Shown here: positions 10,779 to 23,071 of the stretch, piece after piece
Layout of the letters: the number at the start of each line of letters is the position of its first letter
How positions within the stretch are numbered: position 1 is the stretch's first letter
Assembly: GCA_020852175.1 (NCBI GenBank)
Contig: JADZBH010000042.1
Span: forward strand, 124,001-188,000
Source of the DNA: Bryobacterales bacterium
Lineage (GTDB): Bacteria > Acidobacteriota > Terriglobia > Bryobacterales > Bryobacteraceae
Direction of reading: 5' to 3'
DNA length: 64,000 nt
Program-made: the position numbers and the translations under genes
Notes under the pieces: model-generated
The model's input: the letters and a program-made list of their open reading frames with translations, nothing else
Told to the model about the DNA's origin: nothing
Database searches by the model: none

Positions 10779-12646
10779 TGTGGCGGCGGGGAGCGAACTT
10801 ACTGGGGGTGGCGCTGCTGATGGCCGGGGCGGCCATGGCAGCCGGGCGTTGGACCTATGTGGCGACGCCGAACTTCGAGGTGTATACGACGGCGGGCGAG
10901 GGAGCGGCCAGGGACGCCCTGAAGCGGTTTGAACTGGTGCGGGAGTTCTTCGCGCAGTCTCTGAGCGTGGCGGCGCGCACCGAGGCGCCGGTACGTTTGA
11001 TTCTGTTCCAGTCGGCGAAGGAGTTCGAGCCGTACAAGCCGAATGAGGCGGCAGCGGCCTTCTATCTGCCGGGGCTGGACCGGGACTTCATCGTGATGCG
11101 CGACCTGGACGAGCACTTATGGCCCGTATCCACGCACGAGTATGTGCACTTACTCCTGAAGTACTCCGGCACGAAAACCCCATTGTGGTTGAACGAGGGG
11201 ATGGCCGAGCTCTATTCGACAATGACGCAGGCGGCGGGCCACATGCGGGTGGGAGTTCCGCCAATGGGCCACCTGGCGGCCATGCGGCAGGACCGGCCTT
11301 TGCCGCTGGAGCAGTTGTTCCGCGTGGATCACGACTCGGATCTCTACAACACCAAGCGCCATGCCGGAATGTTTTATTCGCAAAGCTGGGCGTTGACCCA
11401 TATGCTGTTCCTGGACCCGCGTTACATGACGGCCCGCCCGGCTTTCATGCACGCCGTGATGGCCGGAGCGCCGCCGGAAGAGGCGTTCTTGAAGGTGTAC
11501 GCCAAGCCCGCGGCGCAGGTAAACCGCGACCTCGAAGGCTATGTGAGGCAGGGCTCTTTCCTGGCGGCCAATTACCCGTTCAAGGCCCCGAAGAGCTTGG
11601 GCGAGGCTGTGCCGCGCACCGTCGAGGACATGGAGGCGCGCCTGGTGACGGCGGAGCTGCTGGCCTCGATGCGCAACAAGGAAGGCGCGGCGGCGGAGGC
11701 TGTGACGGCTCTGCTGCGCGAGGGCTCGGACGATACGAAGTGGACGGCCCGAGTGCATGAGACGGCGGCGTTCTTCGCCTGGCGGATGGGAAAGAGCCAG
11801 GAGGCGTTGGAACAGTTCGGCAAGGCCGTGGCGGCGGGCTCGGTGAACGGGCGCGCGCTGGCCGACTACGCCATGCTGCTGGGCTCGAGCGATTTGGCCC
11901 AGTCGGAATCGCTCTTGCTTCGTGCCACCGAGTTGCGGCCGGCATGGGTGGAGGCGCGCGTGCGGCTGGCCAGCGTGTATAACCTGGAGCGCAAGCACGG
12001 GGCGGCGCTGGCGGCGATTCTGGCCATCAAACGGGTGCGTCCGGCCGAAGCTTTCGATTTGTTTCAGGTGACGGCGCAGGCATACGCGGGGCTGCAACAG
12101 TTTGGAGAGGCGCGAAAGTCGCTGGCTAAAGCGCGGGAGTATGCCGACACGGAGCCGCGGCGGTTGTTCCTGGAGAAGATGGACTCCTATTTGACCAGGG
12201 CCGAACAGCGTGCGGCGCTGGCGCGCGAACTGGGCGCATCGCCGCGGCAGGTAGCCGTGGCCGTGAAGGAGACTGAAGCCGACGGAGAGCGCCTGCCGGT
12301 GCTGCGGCGGCATATACAGCCGGATGGCGAAGTAGTGGACGAGCCGGCGGCGGTGAAGGAAGAGGAGCTCCGGCGGCGCCTGGTGCGGCAGCAGGGCGAG
12401 CCCGTGCGCGGGGCTCTCCAGACGCTGGATTGCTCCGGCGCGAAACCGGTGATGGTGGTCGCGGCCACCGGTCGTGCCTGGCGTTTTCTGGTGGACGACT
12501 TCGGGCAAGTGGTGGTTACGGGAGTGGATGCGGCGACCGTGGAATTGACGTGCGGGGTACAGAAAAACCAGATGATCACCGTGCGGTATGGGCCTTCCGC
12601 CGCAAGCGGAATCGACGGGATCGTGAAAGGACTCTCGTTCGAATGA
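10778..12646 (+). CDS. Exported gluzincin-like metallopeptidase with TPR-like C-terminal region
   Basis: A 622-residue protein with a signal peptide (GVALLMAGAAMAAG). The catalytic core shows HEYVH at residues 120-124 followed by WLNEGMAELYS at about 138-147, the HExxH...E arrangement of gluzincins (DUF1570-like peptidase MA clan). Residues from about 300 to 480 contain alpha-helical repeats that read like TPRs (LRPAWVEARVRLASVYNLER). The last 100 residues contain a separate beta-rich piece. It is coupled to the ceramidase-like gene upstream (1-nt overlap) and the RraA-like gene downstream (ATGA overlap). Confidence 0.82.
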   Translation: MWRRGANLLGVALLMAGAAMAAGRWTYVATPNFEVYTTAGEGAARDALKRFELVREFFAQSLSVAARTEAPVRLILFQSAKEFEPYKPNEAAAAFYLPGLDRDFIVMRDLDEHLWPVSTHEYVHLLLKYSGTKTPLWLNEGMAELYSTMTQAAGHMRVGVPPMGHLAAMRQDRPLPLEQLFRVDHDSDLYNTKRHAGMFYSQSWALTHMLFLDPRYMTARPAFMHAVMAGAPPEEAFLKVYAKPAAQVNRDLEGYVRQGSFLAANYPFKAPKSLGEAVPRTVEDMEARLVTAELLASMRNKEGAAAEAVTALLREGSDDTKWTARVHETAAFFAWRMGKSQEALEQFGKAVAAGSVNGRALADYAMLLGSSDLAQSESLLLRATELRPAWVEARVRLASVYNLERKHGAALAAILAIKRVRPAEAFDLFQVTAQAYAGLQQFGEARKSLAKAREYADTEPRRLFLEKMDSYLTRAEQRAALARELGASPRQVAVAVKETEADGERLPVLRRHIQPDGEVVDEPAAVKEEELRRRLVRQQGEPVRGALQTLDCSGAKPVMVVAATGRAWRFLVDDFGQVVVTGVDAATVELTCGVQKNQMITVRYGPSAASGIDGIVKGLSFE

Positions 12647-13296
12647 ATATCGACATAATGCGGGAACGGTACCTGAAGCTGTACACCGGGGTGATTGGCG
12701 ACGCACTGGACAAGCGCGGTTACCGGAACCAGACGCTGCCGGAGTGGATTCAGGCGCGCACGGAGGCAAACAGGGTGGCCGGCGTGGCATTCACCGGACA
12801 AGGGTTTCCAGAGTTGGACGCCTCGGGCAGCGACATGGAGTCGCGTGTGAAGATGCTGGACGGCATCACGCCTGGAACCGTATCGGTGTGGTCATGCAAC
12901 GGGAGCCGGAACTGCGCGCACTGGGGCGAGTTGATGTCCACGGCGGCGCGCGAGCGGGGCTGCACCGGCGCCGTGCTGGACGGCGGATTGCGCGACACGG
13001 ACTTCGTGAACGTGATGGGCTATCCGGTCTTCGCCGCGTTCCAGCATCCAGGTTCGTCCATCGGACGCTGGGCGATCAAGGAATGGTGCGTGCCGGTGAC
13101 CATCGGTGAAGTGCGAATCGAACCCGGCGACTTCATCTTCGGCGATGTCGATGGCGTGGTGGTGGTGCCCGCGCCGTTGACCGAAGACGTGCTGGCGGAA
13201 GCCGAGGATACCTTCGCTCGCGAGAAGGGAATGCGCGAGGACTTGCGCCGCGGCGTGACCGTGCAGGCGGCCTACGAAAAGTACGGGGCTTTATAA
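12643..13296 (+). CDS. RraA-like family protein (HMG/oxaloacetate-type aldolase fold)
   Basis: A 217-residue protein of the RraA/4-hydroxy-4-methyl-2-oxoglutarate aldolase family. The N-terminal GVIGDALDKRGYRNQTLP and the catalytic region GAVLDGGLRDTDFV (Arg-Asp of the family active site) are present, as is the C-terminal GDFIFGDVDGVVVVP. The ATG overlaps the preceding stop by 4 nt (ATGA). The family includes pyruvate aldolases, decarboxylases and an RNase E inhibitor; with exported hydrolases as neighbours, an enzyme of small-molecule catabolism is more likely than an RNase regulator. Confidence 0.85.
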   Translation: MNIDIMRERYLKLYTGVIGDALDKRGYRNQTLPEWIQARTEANRVAGVAFTGQGFPELDASGSDMESRVKMLDGITPGTVSVWSCNGSRNCAHWGELMSTAARERGCTGAVLDGGLRDTDFVNVMGYPVFAAFQHPGSSIGRWAIKEWCVPVTIGEVRIEPGDFIFGDVDGVVVVPAPLTEDVLAEAEDTFAREKGMREDLRRGVTVQAAYEKYGAL

Positions 13297-13301
13297 CGCG
13301 G

Positions 13302-14714
13302 TTACGGGTGGATGACGACGTCCAGCAGCATACGCGCTGGCGCGCCATCGGGCGCCGTGGATTCCACGGTGACCAGATAGCGGCCGGGCTTCGCATAGAC
13401 GTGCTCGATGCGGCCATAGCCAACTCGGGCGAGATTGACTGCATTGCCGTCGCTGCGGGATTCACCCTTCGTGCCATCGCCGAAGTCCCAACGCTGCGTG
13501 ACTGCGGCCGGGACTGGTTTGTAGTTCATGAGGAAAGCCCGGGCCTGGAAGGTGATGGGCTGGCCCGCGTGGGTGTCGAGTGACGGATAGTAACTGGCAT
13601 GAAGGCTGATGTAGGGCGCCTCGGGGCGCGCGGCGTCGAGCACGCTGACGATGGCGGAATCGCGCGCGATGTTACCGGCGGCATCGCGGGCCTCGAACAG
13701 TTCGGAATAGGTGCCGGGCTTTGAGTAAGTGCGTGCAAGTTCGGGAATGGGCGCGGCGGGCGTGCCGTGCAGCACATGGGCGGAGAGCGTGACGGGTTCG
13801 CCGGTGCGCGCGAATTTGTGAGGCCGGGCGGCGATCAGCAGCGGCGCGGGGTAGTCGGCCAGGTAAGCCTGAAGCAGGAAGGCGAAGCCGTCGAGAGAAC
13901 CCCATTCCCCGTTGGGATATTGCATGTAGGGCTCGAAGTGGAGGTGGCTCCAGCCGCCACTGCCGCCCTCCTTGCCGAGCAGGCCCAGACGCTGGCCTTG
14001 AATGACGCGCGCGCCCAGTTTCAGCGAAGGATCCAGGGAATGGAAGTGGCTGTAGCGGTAATACCAGCCGCGCGAGTCGAGTAAGTAGACGACGTCATAG
14101 CGCGGAGAGATGACGGGGGCGGTATGATCGGGCAACTTCGCGCCGGCGAGCGAGACGATCAGGCCGTCGGTGGCGGCCACGACGGGAGTAAACGCTTCGG
14201 CGCCTCCAATGTCGAGGCCTGTGTGATAGTAAATCTGCTTGCGTGTCGCGACATCGCCCCCATCGATGTAAGTAGGTTCATTGCCGATTTGGGTGGCCGA
14301 AGCGAACCAGCGCTGGCGCACCGGATACTTCCAGGCCCCGCGCGGCAGCCAGGGCGCCTCCGCCGGCCAGACGCGGATCCTGGCGTCCTTTTCGAGCTTC
14401 CACGGATCCACGGCCTCGCCCTTGCGGTATCCCCCGGTGACGGAGCAATCCACTTGCACCGGACCGGCCTTGCGCGGCAGGTTGTAGTTGCCGCAGTCGA
14501 GCGTGACGGTTTGGCCGTCAATCGCGAGCGTGGCCTGCGCGCGGCGGATGGCATGCACGATGGGATCGCGTGTCTCCTCGACGCCGGTCAGTTTGATCCG
14601 TGCGCCTCGGGCGGCGACCGTGTCGCCGATAGCAAGGTCGTGTACCTCGAACGGCGTCTCTCCGGAGCAGGTCATCGCGGCTGTAAGCAGCAGGAGCGGG
14701 AGGGTGGCGCGCAT
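13302..14714 (-). CDS. Exported M23-family (LytM-like) peptidase with C-terminal PKD-like domain
   Basis: A 470-residue exported protein with a signal peptide (RATLPLLLLTAAMTCSG). Residues 160-280 carry the LytM/M23 fold: YYHTGLDIGG (His and Asp zinc ligands), YYRYSHFHS and GWSHLHFEP (HxH). The C-terminus has a PKD-like module (QRWDFGDGTKGESRSDG, YAKPGRYLVTVEST). M23 enzymes cut peptidoglycan cross-bridges; with the zinc ligands intact this one may be active. It follows the sulfatase gene by 3 nt, which suggests cotranscription even though the functions look unrelated. Confidence 0.85.
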   Translation of the reverse strand: MRATLPLLLLTAAMTCSGETPFEVHDLAIGDTVAARGARIKLTGVEETRDPIVHAIRRAQATLAIDGQTVTLDCGNYNLPRKAGPVQVDCSVTGGYRKGEAVDPWKLEKDARIRVWPAEAPWLPRGAWKYPVRQRWFASATQIGNEPTYIDGGDVATRKQIYYHTGLDIGGAEAFTPVVAATDGLIVSLAGAKLPDHTAPVISPRYDVVYLLDSRGWYYRYSHFHSLDPSLKLGARVIQGQRLGLLGKEGGSGGWSHLHFEPYMQYPNGEWGSLDGFAFLLQAYLADYPAPLLIAARPHKFARTGEPVTLSAHVLHGTPAAPIPELARTYSKPGTYSELFEARDAAGNIARDSAIVSVLDAARPEAPYISLHASYYPSLDTHAGQPITFQARAFLMNYKPVPAAVTQRWDFGDGTKGESRSDGNAVNLARVGYGRIEHVYAKPGRYLVTVESTAPDGAPARMLLDVVIHP

Positions 14715-14717
14715 GGG

Positions 14718-16496
14718 TCAGGCTTTCCTCGTGAGAATGACGTAGCGAAGATCGATGGCCTGCCGGCCGGGGATGGACAGGGCGCGCAGCGTGAGCGGCC
14801 CGCGCCTTCGCGTAAGGTGCAGCGTGCCGAGCGAAAGCGCCTTCCAATCCTTGTCGTAGGACTCGACGCCCCGGTGCACGCGGTCGATGTCCGCGCCGCG
14901 CAAGGGCGGATCGAATGCCCCGGTGATGGCGTGCGACGCATGGCTGCCGTAAAAAGAGGCTTCGATGGAGCAGTTCACGTCCGGCGCGGCGCAGGTGTAG
15001 TGGATGGTGACGTCGTAGTCGCCGTCGCGGCCGGGCTCGATGTCCCAGGTGATGGAACCGCCGGTGCTGGTCCAGTGGGTGAAGTAGGAGGAGTTGGGGG
15101 CGGTGTTGCTGCGCTGTACGCCGCCGTGCGCGACGCCGTCGCGGGCAGGCAAGTAGGTAACCGGCGTATAGCCAACCGGGAAGGGACGGTCGTCGGGCCC
15201 CTTGGGCAGCACCTCGGCAGACCACTCCTCAACGGCCTTCTTAAGCCGCGCGGCGATGGCCGGCTCGCGCGAGGCGATACCGGTGGTTTGGCCCGGGTCG
15301 GATTCCATGTCGTACAGCTCGTCGGCCGCGTCCAGGCGGTAGCGCTGCGTGCGCACGCTGACGCGCTTGTTCCAGGTGGAGAAGATCATGCGGTCGTCCC
15401 AGCGGGCTTTGGGATTTTCCAACAGCGGACGCAGGCTGCGGCCATCCAGCGGCTTGGCCGCGGGCAGGCTGACACCACACAAGTCGGAGAGCGTGGGAAG
15501 CAGGTCGATGGCTCCGGCGATGGGGGCGATGCGCGAGCCGGAGCGAATGCGGCCGGGGTAACGGACAAACAGGGGCGAGCGGACGCCGCCCTCGTCCGTT
15601 GAACCCTTGCGGCCCTTCATGCCTCCATTCCAGCGCCAGGAGTTGGGGCCATTGTCGCTGAAGTAGACGACGATGGTATCCCCTTCCAGCCGCAGTTCCT
15701 TCAGCTTGTCCAGTACGCGTCCCACGTTCCAGTCGATGTTCTCGACCATGGCCAGCGCGGCGCGTGTCATCGGCATGTCTTCCTGCCTGGCGTCGGTGGC
15801 CCGCTGCGCGACGTCCTTGCCGGCGAAGCGGTTGTAGTAGGCATCGGGAACCTGCATGGGCGAGTGCGGCGTGTTGTAGGGCAGGTAGCAGAAGAAGGGC
15901 CGCGAACGGTTTTGTTCGATGAAGGCGAGGGCATGGGTGGTGAGATCGTCCGTAATGTAGCCCTGGCCGCGCGTGAGCGCGCCGTTGTGGTCCATCTGGG
16001 TGTCGAAGTAAGAGGCCCAGTGGCCGGAGGTGAAGCCGTAATATTCGTCGAAGCCTCGCGAGTTGGGATGGTATGGCGCCTGGGAGCCGTTGTGCCACTT
16101 GCCGAAGGCGCCCGTGGCGTAGCCGGCGGCCCGGAAGGCTTGGGCCATCGTGGTCTCGTCCAGGTTCAGCCTTTCCTGTCCCGTGGAGACGCCGCGGACA
16201 CCCGTGCGCGGATGGTAGCGCCCGGTGAGAAATTCGGCGCGCGTGGGAGCGCACACCGGGCAGACGAAGAAGCGTTCAAACAGAGCGCCCTCGCGGGCGA
16301 TCGAATCGATGCGCGGAGTGCGGAGATTGTGGTTGCCGTGGGCGGAGTAGTCGCCCCAGCCGGAATCGTCGGCCAGAAAAACGACGACGTTCGGTTTGCG
16401 GCGCGCGGTCTCGCCATGGGAGGCGAGAGGCTCGGCGCCCAAAGCCAGCGAGGCAGCCAGGAAGCCGCGGCGGGTGTGTGCCATGCGCGTGGTCAT
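14718..16496 (-). CDS. Exported type I sulfatase (Tat signal)
   Basis: A 592-residue arylsulfatase-family enzyme that hydrolyses sulfate esters, probably on polysaccharides. MTTRMAHTRRGFLAASLALG is a twin-arginine signal, which fixes the start at 16496 (Met5 at 16484 is an alternative). Metal ligands lie in VVVFLADDSGWGDYS. The cysteine-type formylglycine motif reads CAPTR within VCAPTRAEFLTGRYHP; the enzyme would need a formylglycine-generating or anSME enzyme not present in this window. FGKWHNGSQAPYHPNSRGFD and VYFSDNGPNSWRWNGG are also typical. The C-terminal 150 residues beyond the catalytic domain form an added beta-rich module. Confidence 0.92.
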   Translation of the reverse strand: MTTRMAHTRRGFLAASLALGAEPLASHGETARRKPNVVVFLADDSGWGDYSAHGNHNLRTPRIDSIAREGALFERFFVCPVCAPTRAEFLTGRYHPRTGVRGVSTGQERLNLDETTMAQAFRAAGYATGAFGKWHNGSQAPYHPNSRGFDEYYGFTSGHWASYFDTQMDHNGALTRGQGYITDDLTTHALAFIEQNRSRPFFCYLPYNTPHSPMQVPDAYYNRFAGKDVAQRATDARQEDMPMTRAALAMVENIDWNVGRVLDKLKELRLEGDTIVVYFSDNGPNSWRWNGGMKGRKGSTDEGGVRSPLFVRYPGRIRSGSRIAPIAGAIDLLPTLSDLCGVSLPAAKPLDGRSLRPLLENPKARWDDRMIFSTWNKRVSVRTQRYRLDAADELYDMESDPGQTTGIASREPAIAARLKKAVEEWSAEVLPKGPDDRPFPVGYTPVTYLPARDGVAHGGVQRSNTAPNSSYFTHWTSTGGSITWDIEPGRDGDYDVTIHYTCAAPDVNCSIEASFYGSHASHAITGAFDPPLRGADIDRVHRGVESYDKDWKALSLGTLHLTRRRGPLTLRALSIPGRQAIDLRYVILTRKA

Positions 16497-16545
16497 CTGA
16501 AGAGGACCAGTGTATCGCGAGGTCATGTATGCTGTGACTGCTTTG

Positions 16546-17559
16546 ATGAGACGAATGGCGGTTGGACTGGCGGCGGCGTGTTTCAGCGCCTGGATGAGCG
16601 TGTGCGCATGGGCCGGCGATGCGTGGCTGAGCTTTCCGGGCGGCAGGGGACCGGGCATGGGAAAGCACATCGTGCTGATCTCGGGCGACGAGGAGTACCG
16701 CAGCGAAGAGGCGCTGCCCCAGTTGGCGCGGATCCTCGCGGAGCGGCACGGCTTCCGGACGACGGTGCTGTTCGCACTGGACCCGGACGGCACGGTGAAT
16801 CCGGAGAACCGGCGGAACGTGGCGGGGTTGGAGGCGCTACAAACGGCGGACCTGATGATCCTGGAGACGCGTTACCGGCAGTGGCCCGACGAACAGATGC
16901 GCCTGTTCGCCGCTTATGTGCAGTCGGGCCGTCCCATCATCGGGCTGCGGACGGCAACGCATGCCTTCGCTTTCGACAAGGACACGGCGACCTCATACCG
17001 CGACTGGGACAACCGGAGCAAGGGCGCCTGGCCGGGAGGTTTCGGCAAGCAGGTATTGGGCGAGACCTGGATCAGCCACCACGGCAGGCACGGCGTGGAA
17101 AGCACGCGCGCACTGCCCGCTCCCGGATCGGCGGGCCATCCTATCCTGCGTGGCGTGGAAAACGTGTGGGGGCCCTCCGATGTCTACACGGTGGCTCTGC
17201 CGCTGCCCGAGGGCACAACGCCGCTGCTGCTGGGCCAGGTGCTGTCGGGGATGACGCCGGAGGCGCCGCCCGTGTCCGGAACGAAAAACAATCCGATGAT
17301 GCCGGTTGCCTGGACACGGACTTATGCGACGAGCACGGGCCACAAGGCGCGCGTGTTCACGACGACGATGGGCGCATCCGCGGACTTCGCCAGCGAAGGT
17401 CTGCGGCGGTTGGTGGTGAACGCGTCCTACTGGGCCGTGGGACTGGAGAAGAAGATTCCGGTGCGGTCCGATGTACGGATCGTCGGCGTGTACGAGCCCA
17501 GTTTTTTCGGCTTCGGCAAGCACCGGCGCGGCTTGCGGCCGGCGGATTATGCGCGGTAG
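16546..17559 (+). CDS. Exported ThuA-like domain protein
   Basis: About 337 residues. ATG codons at 16525 and 16546 are both possible; I prefer 16546 because MRRMAVGLAAACFSAWMSVC is a clean signal peptide, though 16525 has a close upstream GAGG. The body follows the ThuA/glutamine amidotransferase-like fold seen in trehalose-utilisation-type proteins (HIVLISGDEEYRSEEALPQL, ADLMILETRYRQWPDEQM, SGRPIIGLRTATHAFAF, VFTTTMGASADF). Such proteins often accompany sugar catabolism but their reaction is unsettled. It diverges from the sulfatase gene across about 50 bp, suggesting a shared regulatory region. The 3' end lies in a tandem duplication. Confidence 0.8.
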   Translation: MRRMAVGLAAACFSAWMSVCAWAGDAWLSFPGGRGPGMGKHIVLISGDEEYRSEEALPQLARILAERHGFRTTVLFALDPDGTVNPENRRNVAGLEALQTADLMILETRYRQWPDEQMRLFAAYVQSGRPIIGLRTATHAFAFDKDTATSYRDWDNRSKGAWPGGFGKQVLGETWISHHGRHGVESTRALPAPGSAGHPILRGVENVWGPSDVYTVALPLPEGTTPLLLGQVLSGMTPEAPPVSGTKNNPMMPVAWTRTYATSTGHKARVFTTTMGASADFASEGLRRLVVNASYWAVGLEKKIPVRSDVRIVGVYEPSFFGFGKHRRGLRPADYAR

Positions 17560-17592
17560 GCGCGGCTTGCGGCCGGCGGATCATGCGCGGTA
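17525..17592. repeat. 34-bp tandem duplication spanning a stop codon
   Basis: Two adjacent 34-bp copies (17525-17558 and 17559-17592) differ at one base (T to C). The first copy contains the last codons of the ThuA-like gene and most of its TAG stop; the second copy recreates the same sequence just downstream. A third copy is only begun (GGCGCG). Confidence 0.9.
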
Positions 17593-17610
17593 GGCGCGCC
17601 CCGCGGCCGT

Positions 17611-18285
17611 TTACTGAATCACGATGGACTTGACATAGTCCAGGCGCGGAAACTTGTCCTTCGCATAGGCGTTGCCGCGCATGGTGATGGCCTGCTGGTC
17701 GGGCATTTCGCCGTACTCCTGGTTCAGCTTTTCGATATGCTCCATGCCCTCGATCACCTGTCCGAAGGGCGAAAAGCCCTGGCTGTCGAGCGCCTGGTTG
17801 CTGCGCAGATTGATGAACAACTGAGCCGTGCGCGTGTTGGGGCCGCTGGTGGCGAAGGTGAGCGAACCCGCGCGGTTGGTGCGTGTCACGGGATCGTCGG
17901 CGATGGGCTTGTCCCACTTCTTGGTCATCTTGGGGTCGGCGGCGATGCCGAACTGGACGACGAAGTTAGGCACGATGCGGAAGAATCGGGCTTCGGTGTA
18001 GAAGCCGTCCTTGACGAGTTCGTAGAAGCGGTCGGCGCCGATGGGAGCCCATTCGCGATGAACCTCGATGACGACGGGGCCCTTGCTGGTTTCCATCTTC
18101 ACCTTGAAGACATCGGGCGCGCCCACCTTGCTGGGCGGGATCTTCGCCTTGGGAGCCTCGGGCTCGGCGGGCGCTGGCGTGGGAGCCGGCGGCGGAGCCG
18201 CTTCCTTCTTCGGTTCCGGCGTCGGGGTGGAACAGGCGGCCAGCAGAATCACGGCCGCCGCGGGGAGCACGGCATGAAAACGCAT
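17611..18285 (-). CDS. Peptidyl-prolyl cis-trans isomerase, cyclophilin type, lipoprotein
   Basis: A 224-residue lipoprotein with lipobox LLAACSTP, a Pro/Ala-rich spacer (about 22-58) and a cyclophilin domain. Conserved segments are GPVVIEVHREWAPIGADRF, RFFRIVPNFVVQFGI, AGSLTFATSGPNTRTAQLFI and SPFGQVIEGMEHIEKL. The FxxxxP and Q-F-G core of cyclophilins is present. It would catalyse proline isomerisation in the periplasm, aiding folding of exported proteins. The start is at 18285, where the signal peptide begins; the open frame extends further upstream without such features. It sits 13 bp downstream of the DHOD-like gene. Confidence 0.92.
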   Translation of the reverse strand: MRFHAVLPAAAVILLAACSTPTPEPKKEAAPPPAPTPAPAEPEAPKAKIPPSKVGAPDVFKVKMETSKGPVVIEVHREWAPIGADRFYELVKDGFYTEARFFRIVPNFVVQFGIAADPKMTKKWDKPIADDPVTRTNRAGSLTFATSGPNTRTAQLFINLRSNQALDSQGFSPFGQVIEGMEHIEKLNQEYGEMPDQQAITMRGNAYAKDKFPRLDYVKSIVIQ

Positions 18286-18298
18286 ATCTGAAGGCCGA

Positions 18299-19320
18299 TT
18301 ATACCGTGTCGCGCCGGAGACTATAGCTGCTGAGCACGCGCATGTAGTTGGCGCGCTCATAGGCGGCCGGGTCGGGCACGGAGAGATAGTTCAGGCTGCC
18401 CTGCATCTGCTGAATGGATTCGTACTCCTGCGCCGCCATCCATTCGGCGAGGTCCCGGATCATCCCGGGCACGCAGTCGATGCCCTGCTGGAGCAGGGCC
18501 GAGGTGGTCATGGCGACGCGGGCGCCGGCCATCATGCACTTCAGCACGTCGATGGCGGTGTGAACGCCGCCAGTCACGGCGAGATCGGCGCGGATGCGTC
18601 CGCTGAGCAGCGCCGTCCAGTGGAGGCGGAGAGGCAGTTCGGCCGAGGTGCTCAGATGGAGATTCGGGACGACCTCCATGGTTTGCAGGTCATAGTCGGG
18701 CTGATAGAAGCGGTTGAACAGCACCAGAGCCGAGGCTCCGGCCTCATCGAGACACCGCGCGGTGTGAGGAAGCGAACTGAAATAAGGGCCCAGCTTGACG
18801 GCGACCGGCATGGTGACGCTTTGCACGACATCGCGGACGAGTTGGACGCACTGGCTTTCCACCTGCGCGCCAGTGATCTCCGGGTCGGTGGACAGGAAAT
18901 AGAGGTTCAGTTCCAGCGCGTCCGCGCCAGCTTCCTGCATGAGCCGGGCGTAGTGGACCCAGCCGCCCGGCGTGTAGCCGTTCAGGCTGGCGATGACGGG
19001 AATGCCCACGGCCTCCCTGGCCTTGCGAATGTGCTCCAGGTAACCTTCAGGGCCGATGTTGTAGCCGCTCATCTCGGGGAAGTAGTTTTCGGCCTCGGCG
19101 TTGCACCCGGCTCCGCTTGAGAGACCGCGGTCCAGCGCGGCGCTTTCCAGCTCGATCTGCTCCTCGAACAGGGAGTGAAGCACGACGGCGCCCAGTCCGG
19201 CATCCTCCATCCGCCGGATGTTGTCGATCTCCTTGGCCAGTGGACCGGCCGAGGCGACGATGGGGCACTTCAGATCGAAGCCCAGATAGCGCGTAGCCAG
19301 TTGGCTTCCTACGGCCGTAT

Positions 19321-19324
<4 letters not shown>
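18299..19324 (-). CDS. Dihydroorotate dehydrogenase-like FMN flavoprotein
   Basis: A 341-residue TIM-barrel protein of the dihydroorotate dehydrogenase family (LGFDLKCPIVASAGPLAK at the N-terminus, ALELNLYFL, MPVAVKLGPYFSSLPHTARC, DLAVTGGVHTAIDVLKCMMA). The start codon overlaps the stop of the pyruvate:ferredoxin oxidoreductase gene by 4 nt (ATGA). The tight coupling suggests a role in redox metabolism with ferredoxin rather than, or as well as, pyrimidine synthesis. Canonical pyrD features are loosened, so I leave the symbol empty. Confidence 0.85.
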
Positions 19325-22881
<3,557 letters not shown>

Positions 22882-23071
22882 GTCAGCGGTGACCTCGCAC
22901 GTTGATCACCATAGCGGAGAGTCCCGTAACTCACTAATTCGCAGTCACTTCACGCAGGGCAGCCAATGGTCTGCGGCATCTCACGGCAAAGACTGCCACT
23001 TCATGGGTGAGAAGCCCCAACCGTGGCGGCCAGAGAACAGAATCGCTTGCCCGCGGGCTTATACTGAGGCC

